Under the pieces are notes generated by a model. That model did not search any database and was not told the DNA's origin. It worked only from the letters and a program-made list of their open reading frames with translations. DNA of 10,756 nucleotides from 2-12-FULL-41-17 sp964562855 (lineage in GTDB: Bacteria > Patescibacteriota > Microgenomatia > Curtissbacterales > GWA2-41-24). Location: contig CAZLVB010000026.1 in the NCBI GenBank assembly GCA_964562855.1, forward strand, positions 1 through 10,756, in the 5' to 3' direction. Both the position numbers and the translations under genes were made by a program. Of the stretch, positions 5,949 through 10,599 are shown one piece after another; positions within the stretch are counted from its first letter, which is position 1, and every line of letters starts with the position of its first letter.

Positions 5949-6184
5949 TACTTTGTGAGATTAGTTTGCGAGGATTGTATCACTTTTGATAAGAATTCTC
6001 CCAAGATCGGTATGAAGTCAATTTTACCGACAAAATAAGCAACTGCCGAGAAAATCAGTCCTGCACCGATAAGAACGCCCAGACTCCAGGAGATTCCGCC
6101 GAGAAAATTGTAAAGCAGCATTTTTTTTAGCGGCCGCTCAATTTTTTTGTAGTTTTCTCCTGCCTGGATGCTATCTTCTGCCAC
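5948..6184 (-). CDS. Small membrane protein, DUF5665-like
   Basis: A 78-residue protein with a charged N-terminus and one strong hydrophobic span (about residues 27-52: FLGGISWSLGVLIGAGLIFS and on). An amphipathic tail with FIPILGEFLSKVI follows. The pattern NF..G...(S/G)LG..IGA ... (I/L)P.LG.F resembles the DUF5665 family of small membrane proteins of unknown function; this is recognition from memory, not a search. It overlaps the upstream gene by 14 bases and shares one base with the thrS start (TAATG), so thrS translation is probably coupled to it. No function is assigned. Confidence 0.7.
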   Translation of the reverse strand: MAEDSIQAGENYKKIERPLKKMLLYNFLGGISWSLGVLIGAGLIFSAVAYFVGKIDFIPILGEFLSKVIQSSQTNLTK

Positions 6185-6545
6185 TTTTTCTTTCTATTGC
6201 CTTTCTTTGCCTGGCGGCTGCAGTTGAAGTTTTTGTGTCGATAAATCCCTGTGTTGACTGACGGACTTCTTCCTCAATCGGGGCCAAGGGTTTTAGTTGT
6301 CCAGCGCTTAACGCTTGAAACTGGACAGTAGGTTCTCCATCGAGATCAAATCCGGCTTGGGCAACTACTCGGGTACTTCTTGGTCTTCCTCCTCTTACTC
6401 TTTCGACGGTACCTCCAAATTTAGGCGGACCGTCTTTATCCGCATCAAATGTGTTTTCTGAGGCGTTTGGCTGTGCAGATTTTAAATGTCTGTCGTAATC
6501 AGTTCTAGGTTTTTCGGCCGAACCTTCTAAAGCCATTTCCTTCAT
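6171..6545 (-). CDS. Hypothetical protein, polar and probably disordered
   Basis: I do not recognise this 124-residue product. It is rich in charged and small residues, has no hydrophobic segment and no cysteines, and carries a glycine/arginine-rich stretch (FGGTVERVRGGRPRSTRVV, about residues 43-61) and a basic C-terminus (RQRKAIERKSGRR). This suggests an intrinsically disordered, nucleic-acid-compatible protein, but that is only composition. The start may be the ATG at 6543-6545 or the one three codons in (6534-6536); neither has a clear ribosome site. The coding status is supported by the 14-base overlap with the next gene and the position of the terminator just upstream. It is the first gene of the thrS-infC run. 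Confidence 0.6.
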   Translation of the reverse strand: MKEMALEGSAEKPRTDYDRHLKSAQPNASENTFDADKDGPPKFGGTVERVRGGRPRSTRVVAQAGFDLDGEPTVQFQALSAGQLKPLAPIEEEVRQSTQGFIDTKTSTAAARQRKAIERKSGRR

Positions 6546-6564
6546 GATAGCATTTTTTAAATAA

Positions 6565-6591
6565 CAAAAATATTGAGCCTAAGCTCAATAT
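6565..6591 (-). terminator. Intrinsic terminator of the tRNA-Val unit
   Basis: Transcript-sense ATATTGAGC (6583-6591), loop TTAG and GCTCAATAT (6570-6578) form a perfect 9-bp stem followed by a short T-run (6566-6569). The first base of the stem is also the last A of the CCA at 6591-6593. It ends the tRNA transcript about 20 bp before the next gene. Confidence 0.8.
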
Positions 6592-6611
6592 GGTGGATCC
6601 GAGAGGACTTG

Positions 6612-6641
6612 TCATCCAGGGGATGATTAGCCTCTGGCTAA
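6612..6641. repeat. Double-hairpin insert in T loop (30 nt)
   Basis: Two adjacent 15-nt palindromes with 6-bp stems and 3-nt loops: tcatcc-agg-ggatga (6612-6626) and ttagcc-tct-ggctaa (6627-6641). Both are perfect, with a CCNNNGG core. Confidence 0.93.
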
Positions 6642-6663
6642 AACCTCTGACCTTCACAATGTC

Positions 6664-6693
6664 TCATCCAGAGGATGATGGTCCTTTGGACCA
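6664..6693. repeat. Double-hairpin insert in anticodon loop (30 nt)
   Basis: Two adjacent perfect 15-nt palindromes: tcatcc-aga-ggatga (6664-6678) and tggtcc-ttt-ggacca (6679-6693). The first shares its arms with the first palindrome of the T-loop insert. Confidence 0.93.
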
Positions 6694-6710
6694 AATGTGA
6701 CGCTCTAACC

Positions 6711-6740
6711 TCAGCCAAAGACTGACAGACCTCTGGACTG
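6711..6740. repeat. Double-hairpin insert in D loop (30 nt)
   Basis: Two adjacent 15-nt near-palindromes: tcagcc-aaa-gactga (6711-6725; one G-U pair in the transcript) and cagacc-tct-ggactg (6726-6740; one U-U mismatch). It has the same length and layout as the other two inserts but is less perfect, so it may be the older one. Confidence 0.88.
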
Positions 6741-6752
6741 AGCTGAACTCTG

Positions 6753-6826
6753 TGGACGGTAGAGGACTCGAACCTCTGGCCTTCACAATGTCAATGTGAC
6801 GCTCTAACCAGCTGAGCTAACCGTCC
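6753..6826 (-). tRNA. tRNA-Val(GAC)
   Basis: A complete cloverleaf: acceptor GGACGGT/ACCGTCC with seven perfect pairs; D-stem GCTC/GAGC with loop AGCTGGTTA; anticodon stem TCACA/TGTGA with loop TTGACAT (anticodon GAC, valine codons GUC/GUU); 5-nt variable loop; T-stem AGAGG/CCTCT with loop TTCGAGT. The discriminator is A and no CCA is encoded (CAG follows). It is the first tRNA in a unit that continues into the split copy and ends at the terminator 6565-6591. No other intact tRNA-Val is visible in the window. Confidence 0.97.
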
Positions 6827-6993
6827 TCGTCGAAACCAAACTTTGCTTGGCGATTTTGTCTTTAAATAAAGAACAAAATCTTTTCGCAAGTTTGTTTCTC
6901 CTCTCCAAAATTCTTTCAGAATTTTGGGTTAAATTATTTAGAATGCAATTTTAACAAAACAAAATGTTGGATGCTAGTAAAGTAGTGTTTGAT
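6827..6993. other. Intergenic leader of the tRNA-Val unit with inverted repeats
   Basis: 167 bp between the 6994-7605 gene and tRNA-Val. It contains an imperfect hairpin of about 25 bp (arms 6833-6859 and 6873-6897, anchored by perfect GATTTTGT/ACAAAATC at the apex). It also holds a separate perfect 10-bp inverted repeat (6905-6914/6918-6927, CCAAAATTCT) with no T-tract on either side. A weak minus-strand promoter candidate is TTGTTT (6957-6962), 16 bp, TAAATA (6935-6940). Nothing else was seen. Confidence 0.5.
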
Positions 6994-7605
6994 TTATCCT
7001 TGAAGTTGTAAAGTACCCTGTTCGTGGACTTTCATCTGCTTGCCGGAAACCCAGGCAAGCATTCCTGTAGTTTTTTTAGCATTGTTTCTTTGAGAAACGA
7101 GTTCCTGGGCGCTCTTTGATTCTTCTGCTTTCAGTCTCAGGAATCTAACGATTGTTGTCAAAATTTTAATATCTAAAATGCCGACTTTTTTACCGGCGTT
7201 TGCCAAATGAGCCTTTGTTTCGACGCCGGCAGTTTTGGCCAGCTTAACTATTTCTTCCTGAAGTTCTGTTACTTCAGAACTCAGTTTCTCTTGCTCTTTA
7301 GTGGTTTTTGCATCGTAAAATCTATATTGATTCTGAATCTCTACGGTAAGATTTTCTGCGCTTTGAGTCGACTTCTGATCATCTTCTTCCGTTAGTTCCT
7401 CAAGTTTTTGTTTATTTCTGGCTCTTGCCAAATCTTCTTGGGCGATAGCCTTAGGGTTTCCGCTAAGACCTTTTGGCGCACCAAAAAAAGACCCCAACTC
7501 TTTCCCCGCTTCCTCCAGCATCGGCTTGGCTGTTTGCGAGGTTAAGGTTTCGAGGGGTTCGAATGCCGATTGCGCAATAGTTTTAGCAATATTGGCACTC
7601 TTCAT
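6994..7605 (-). CDS. Conserved hypothetical coiled-coil protein (possibly DUF5660-like)
   Basis: A 203-residue protein with no membrane segment or cysteines. Residues about 55-125 are charged and helix-forming (coiled-coil-like: KQKLEELTEEDDQKS, KTTKEQEKLSSEVTELQEE). A hydrophobic helix follows (DIKILTTIVRFLRLK, about 144-158). The C-terminus GMLAWVSGKQMKVHEQGT then LQLQG (181-203) looks conserved. I associate this ending with small unknown proteins of Microgenomates (DUF5660), but that rests on memory. ATG at 7603-7605 sits just downstream of a near-consensus promoter, so the mRNA may be leaderless. Function is not assigned. Confidence 0.7.
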   Translation of the reverse strand: MKSANIAKTIAQSAFEPLETLTSQTAKPMLEEAGKELGSFFGAPKGLSGNPKAIAQEDLARARNKQKLEELTEEDDQKSTQSAENLTVEIQNQYRFYDAKTTKEQEKLSSEVTELQEEIVKLAKTAGVETKAHLANAGKKVGILDIKILTTIVRFLRLKAEESKSAQELVSQRNNAKKTTGMLAWVSGKQMKVHEQGTLQLQG

Positions 7606-7614
7606 TTTGACATG

Positions 7615-7643
7615 ATTATACTTCTTTTTGAGGCTAAAGTCAA
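7615..7643 (-). promoter_or_regulatory. Strong sigma70-type promoter for the 6994-7605 gene
   Basis: On the minus strand TTGACT (7638-7643) is followed by 17 bp and a perfect TATAAT (7615-7620). The expected transcription start (about 7606-7609) is within a few bases of the ATG at 7605, leaving no room for a ribosome-binding site. Confidence 0.82.
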
Positions 7644-7654
7644 AAAAAGGCTGA

Positions 7655-8086
7655 TTACTTAAATGAAATATTCAGGTCGATTATTGGAGGTAAAAATTCG
7701 TCAGTTAATTTTTCCTGTTTTTCCAGTTCTGTTTTAAACTCTTCAATATTATCGGCTATTTCTAAAAGTCTTGGATCGGTGATTTGTTTGGGTGTAGGAC
7801 TGGCAATTTCCAATTGTGGTTCGGCTATTGGTGGCGGTTCTTTTTTTGATGCTAGGAGGGCTAAAGCTGTATAGGCTGTAAGCAAAACGGCAAAGAGTAT
7901 TGTTAATGTTAGGATTTTAGGCCGTTTTATACCCAGGATAATTTTTTTCGTTCTTGCAAAAACAGCTTGCGGATCAATTGCTTTAGGCTTAGTTTTGGCG
8001 GGTGTGGTTTGCTTGGGATTTTGTTGCGCAAGCTTATCTTCCCTTGCGATTTCTTCCTCCATCAAGCCGGTCTGTTCGTCTTTCAC
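7655..8086 (-). CDS. Hypothetical single-pass membrane protein
   Basis: A 143-residue product I do not recognise. A charged, proline- and lysine-rich cytoplasmic-type N-terminus (residues 1-56) is followed by one transmembrane helix (about 57-79, ILTLTILFAVLLTAYTALAL). A proline-rich extracytoplasmic tail (EPPPIAEPQLEIASPTPKQ) and a short acidic helix complete it. Basic residues before the helix suggest N-in topology. The start is GTG (8084-8086), overlapping the upstream stop as GTGA, so it is coupled to the 8083-8937 gene. The ATG at codon 9 is an alternative. The pair may act together at the cell surface, which is inference from context only. Confidence 0.65.
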   Translation of the reverse strand: MKDEQTGLMEEEIAREDKLAQQNPKQTTPAKTKPKAIDPQAVFARTKKIILGIKRPKILTLTILFAVLLTAYTALALLASKKEPPPIAEPQLEIASPTPKQITDPRLLEIADNIEEFKTELEKQEKLTDEFLPPIIDLNISFK

Positions 8087-8937
8087 AGTATTCTTATTAT
8101 TTCATCAAAGAGAACTTTTGATTTCTTTAATTCCTGGGAGCTTCTGGCGCTGTTTTGCGAAATTTGGTCCCAGTCTCCTTTTGATGCGGTTTCATCCTTG
8201 GTTTTAGAATATTTTATTGCTGCTTCATCCAAGTACTTTTTCGTTTGCTCCTTTATGCGTGTCATCTCGCTTCGCCAGTTTAAAATTACTGTGTTATTTT
8301 GGTCAATTTTTCTATCTGAAATATATTGTTCAAGCGAGTTAAATATATTTTCGAAATCACCAAAGGCTGAATTTGCATGTGTGAGTTCGTACGCAGACAA
8401 AGCCTTGTAAGAATTTAAGAATGTGGTCTTTTCCAGATGATCCTTGAGCTCATTGGCCAGGGGTGGTAATTCTTCTAGTGTTTGAGCGGCTTGGATTTTT
8501 TGCTGATGATCCTTAAAGTAGACGATTTCAATTTGTAGACTGTCTGTGATTTTAACTCTCTCGGGTGCATTGCTTTGCCAATTAACTTTTGATCCTCCCT
8601 CGTTTAGCAGGAGCACATAGGCAATGAGTAAATTATCAACCTGAGTTAAGTAATCTTTGGTTTTTAAATATGCCTCGTTTTTACTTGTGGCGGTTTTGAA
8701 TGATTCGTACTGGGACTTTGCGGAAAGATAAGCGCTTTGCGACTCTCTGTATTTAGTGAATTGAAAGGAGTAATCGGATCGGGCCTTTTCGAGAGATTCC
8801 CGGGCGAAGGTTGGAATCGCTGTGATTCCAGTTAATACCAATAAGGAGAAAACTATACTAAATACCAAATACTTTATACTTGATACATTAGTTTCGGGCA
8901 TTAATCCCATTGTAGTTGGCCGGTGAAAATTGGGCAA
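8083..8937 (-). CDS. Hypothetical exported coiled-coil protein
   Basis: A product of up to 284 residues. A hydrophobic signal segment (about residues 22-40) ends with AIPTFA before RES, a plausible signal peptidase I site after A45. The remainder is almost wholly helical and charged (SLEKARSDYSFQFTKYRESQ, LKKSKVLFDEIIRIL) with no cysteines, suggesting an extracytoplasmic helical bundle or coiled coil. The listed start is TTG (8935-8937); ATGs at 8908-8910 and 8899-8901 are alternatives, and none has a convincing ribosome site. A degenerate heptamer array (8856-8890) encodes the start of the signal core. It ends in TGA overlapping the next gene. Family unknown. Confidence 0.65.
   Translation of the reverse strand: MPNFHRPTTMGLMPETNVSSIKYLVFSIVFSLLVLTGITAIPTFARESLEKARSDYSFQFTKYRESQSAYLSAKSQYESFKTATSKNEAYLKTKDYLTQVDNLLIAYVLLLNEGGSKVNWQSNAPERVKITDSLQIEIVYFKDHQQKIQAAQTLEELPPLANELKDHLEKTTFLNSYKALSAYELTHANSAFGDFENIFNSLEQYISDRKIDQNNTVILNWRSEMTRIKEQTKKYLDEAAIKYSKTKDETASKGDWDQISQNSARSSQELKKSKVLFDEIIRIL
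8856..8890. repeat. Degenerate period-7 array E (TACYWWA) inside a signal-peptide coding region
   Basis: Units tactaaa (8856-8862), taccaaa (8863-8869), tacttta (8870-8876), tacttga (8877-8883) and tacatta (8884-8890) all start with TAC at 7-nt spacing. In the protein they give the SSIKYLVFSIV stretch that opens the hydrophobic core. Confidence 0.75.
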
Positions 8938-8942
8938 ATCCC

Positions 8943-9704
8943 TTAGACGGTTAATTCCAGTCCGTCGCAGGCGATATGGAAATTGGCCCCCGCGTTTTTT
9001 ATCAAGTATCTTTGTAAAAATTTGTGGGTGCCGGTTTTGTGGCCTATATGGACAAAATAGGTTTGTTTAACCTTGTATTTTTTGGCCAAGACAATGCCGT
9101 CGTTTATGGAAATGTGTCCCGGCCCCTGTCCCAATTTCCCAAGACTTGATCCGTCAATTGCCCAAACATCTGCATGTTTGATGGTTCTTTCTTGAGAAGG
9201 CAAAATCTTATTAAAATCGGGAATATATATAAGAATTTTGTCTGCCTTAAGCTTTATTCCCCATGCAGGTGTTTTACCATGAATTACGGGAAAGTATTCT
9301 GCTTTTAAATTGTCAATTAAAAACGGCTTGTTTTGTTCGACAACGGAAACCTTTAGAGGAGCAAGCGGAAAAGGAAAAATTCTTTTTATGGCAGAGAGAA
9401 CTGTCTTTGTGACATAGAGAGTTACGGGATTTTTGAAATTGTAGATATGAGTTATGTCCTGAAATCCTAGAATATGATCCGGGTGTTCGTGGGAAACGAG
9501 TATGGCTTTTAGGGTTTGGGAAACGTCTCTTTTTATAAGATGGTTGTAAGTATCCGGTCCCGCGTCAAGAAGAATTGATTCGTCGATCAGAATTTGGGTT
9601 CGTGTGCGTTTGTCTTTCGGATCACCTGATGCGCAAATTTCACACTTGCAGCCAAGTCTCGGCAGCGGCCAGCCGGCGGACGTGCCTAAAAATTTGACCT
9701 TCAA
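8943..9704 (-). CDS. PhnP-like metallo-beta-lactamase fold phosphodiesterase/hydrolase
   Basis: A 253-residue metal-dependent hydrolase of the PhnP/RNase Z-like branch. The N-terminus MKVKFLGTSAGWPLPRLGCK leads into C19-x-C21-x2-C24, the extra zinc-site cysteines typical of PhnP-type proteins. The metal motif is SHEHPDH (H72, H74, D76, H77). Further ligand candidates are the His in FPVIHGKTPAWG, the Asp in IYIPDFN and the histidines in FVHIGHKTG near the C-terminus. PhnP itself opens cyclic ribose phosphates; no other phn genes are here, so the substrate is unknown. The start is TTG at 9702-9704, 5 nt after a perfect AGGAGG (9710-9715). It is transcribed divergently from tRNA-Leu across a 33-bp gap. 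Confidence 0.9.
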   Translation of the reverse strand: MKVKFLGTSAGWPLPRLGCKCEICASGDPKDKRTRTQILIDESILLDAGPDTYNHLIKRDVSQTLKAILVSHEHPDHILGFQDITHIYNFKNPVTLYVTKTVLSAIKRIFPFPLAPLKVSVVEQNKPFLIDNLKAEYFPVIHGKTPAWGIKLKADKILIYIPDFNKILPSQERTIKHADVWAIDGSSLGKLGQGPGHISINDGIVLAKKYKVKQTYFVHIGHKTGTHKFLQRYLIKNAGANFHIACDGLELTV

Positions 9705-9728
9705 AACAGCCTCCTAAAATGGTAAAAT
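9694..9728 (+). promoter_or_regulatory. Putative tRNA-Leu promoter
   Basis: TTCAAA (9700-9705), 17 bp, TAAAAT (9723-9728); alternatively TTGACC (9694-9699), 15 bp, TAAAAT (9715-9720). Both put initiation within about 12 nt of the tRNA. The region also contains the TTG start and ribosome site of the divergent gene. Neither register is ideal. Confidence 0.4.
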
Positions 9729-9737
9729 CCTGTTTGC

Positions 9738-9819
9738 GCCGAGGTGGCGGAATCGGTAGACGCGCACGGTTTAGGACCGTGTACCGCAAGGTGTGGAGGT
9801 TCGAGTCCTCTCCTCGGCA
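9738..9819 (+). tRNA. tRNA-Leu(TAG)
   Basis: A class II tRNA with acceptor GCCGAGG/CCTCGGC, anticodon stem CACGG/CCGTG, loop TTTAGGA (anticodon TAG, leucine CUN codons), a long variable arm (TACCGCAAGGTGT), T-stem GGAGG/CCTCT (with one G-T pair), T-loop TTCGAGT and discriminator A at 9819. No CCA is encoded. It is the only plus-strand gene in the window. Its 3' end abuts the gatD stop codon (9820-9822) with no spacer, so its 3' trailer is antisense to gatD. Confidence 0.97.
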
Positions 9820-10599
9820 CTATTTTGCAATCATTATAGCGGATTTGTGAGCTTCCCATTCTATTTTGTCGTCAAGTGTTTTTAGTTTGATCTTTCCGTA
9901 GCGCCTTTCGAGGGCTTTAGCAATCAGGTAGTCGGCAAAGTGTGGGTTTTTGGGAAGGAGCGATCCGTGGAGATAGCAGCCGAAAGCGTTTTTGTAAACC
10001 GCGCCCTCAGTCTTGTCCTCTCCGTTATTTCCTGCTCCTTTAATAACTTTTCCCAGAGGTTGGAGATTTTTGCCCAGATAGGTTTTGCCGCTATGATTCT
10101 CAAAGCCTATTAAGTTGGTAGTTGGTAGTTGGTAGTTGGTAGTTTTATAGACCAATCGTATTTGATCCATAAGATCAGAGTTAAGATCGATTAGTAGGTT
10201 TTGGATCATTCGTACGTTTGATCCGAGAGTATACGCATCAAAAAGACCAGTTCCTGTGATAACATTCCCCTCTTTGGTCTTGAAATATTTTTGTAGGAGC
10301 TGATAACCACCACAGATTGAAAGCAGGACGGCTCCATCATCAACGGCTTGAATTAATTGATGAGCCTTTTTCTGTAAATCCAGACCTACGATTATTTGAG
10401 TTTTATCTTGACCGCCGCCGAAGAAAAAGAAGTCCTGACTTGAGTCGATTGACTGGCCTACACTTACGTTCGAGACTTTTACATTAATTCCCCGCCACTG
10501 ACATCTTTTAACAATGGCCGTAATATTTCCCCTGTCTCCATAAGTATCCATTAAATCGGGATAGAGATGGCAGATACTTAAGGTTAATTTTCGTGCCAT
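9820..10599 (-). CDS. gatD: GatD, glutamine amidotransferase subunit of lipid II isoglutaminyl synthase
   Basis: A CobB/CobQ-like glutaminase that supplies ammonia to MurT for amidating the D-glutamate of lipid II, a cytoplasmic step of peptidoglycan synthesis. 259 residues. It shows HLYPDLMDTYGDRGN (11-25), the GGGQD motif (61-65), the nucleophile elbow LLSICGGYQLL (catalytic C96), IGFENHSGKTYLG (164-176), GAGNNGEDKTEGAVYKN (188-204) and YLHGSLLPKNP (catalytic H211). A period-7 DNA array encodes TTNYQLPTTN (153-162), an apparent extra loop before IGFENHSG. GGGAGG lies 9 nt before the ATG. The start is inside the 3' end of murT (16-base overlap), the usual coupled murT-gatD pair. Confidence 0.95.
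   Translation of the reverse strand: MARKLTLSICHLYPDLMDTYGDRGNITAIVKRCQWRGINVKVSNVSVGQSIDSSQDFFFFGGGQDKTQIIVGLDLQKKAHQLIQAVDDGAVLLSICGGYQLLQKYFKTKEGNVITGTGLFDAYTLGSNVRMIQNLLIDLNSDLMDQIRLVYKTTNYQLPTTNLIGFENHSGKTYLGKNLQPLGKVIKGAGNNGEDKTEGAVYKNAFGCYLHGSLLPKNPHFADYLIAKALERRYGKIKLKTLDDKIEWEAHKSAIMIAK
10115..10144. repeat. Period-7 tandem array F, four TTGGTAG copies inside gatD
   Basis: Four perfect copies of ttggtag (10115-10121, 10122-10128, 10129-10135, 10136-10142) plus two bases. On the coding strand the unit CTACCAA gives the stop-free heptapeptide TTNYQLP. The array sits in a loop between the core strands of GatD. Confidence 0.95.

Larger units (their letters stand above)
6591..6753 (-). 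pseudogene. tRNA-Val-like copy split by three 30-nt double-hairpin inserts
   Basis: Lies directly 3' of the intact tRNA-Val in the same transcript. It keeps a D-arm, anticodon arm with GAC, variable loop, T-arm, acceptor 3' strand CGGATCC (6595-6601), discriminator A and encoded CCA (6591-6593). Blocks of exactly 30 nt interrupt all three loops: D loop before G18-G19 (6711-6740), anticodon loop between U33 and G34 (6664-6693), and T loop between U55 and C56 (6612-6641). Deleting them restores canonical loops (AGCTGGTTA, TTGACAT, TTCAAGT) and gives 53 of 55 identities to the neighbour from T-stem to D-loop. The acceptor 5' strand is missing: only 5 nt separate the neighbour's last paired base from this copy's D-stem, where 9 are needed. 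As it stands it cannot be a normal tRNA; it may be a pseudogene, a spliced RNA or a tRNA-like RNA. Confidence 0.85.

Noticed and set aside
6612..6740. Archaeal-type tRNA introns (bulge-helix-bulge) or group I introns
   Set aside because: The inserts are far too short for group I introns and are self-contained hairpin pairs without BHB junctions to the tRNA; the copy also lacks an acceptor 5' strand, so simple splicing would not give a tRNA.
6905..6927. Bidirectional terminator
   Set aside because: The 10-bp inverted repeat is perfect but A/T-rich and has no T-tract following it on either strand.
7607..7612. Plus-strand TTGACA near 7607
   Set aside because: No suitable -10 and no plus-strand gene follows; the region is explained by the minus-strand promoter.
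3657..8085. Recoded UGA (Gracilibacteria/SR1-type code)
   Set aside because: rplT and the 8083-8937 gene end naturally at TGA, and no in-frame TGA was needed inside any recognised protein.
230..8410. Plus-strand ORFs opposite pheT, infC, thrS and the 8083-8937 gene
   Set aside because: All lie antisense to well-supported genes, have no recognisable domains or ribosome sites, and have composition expected of shadow frames.
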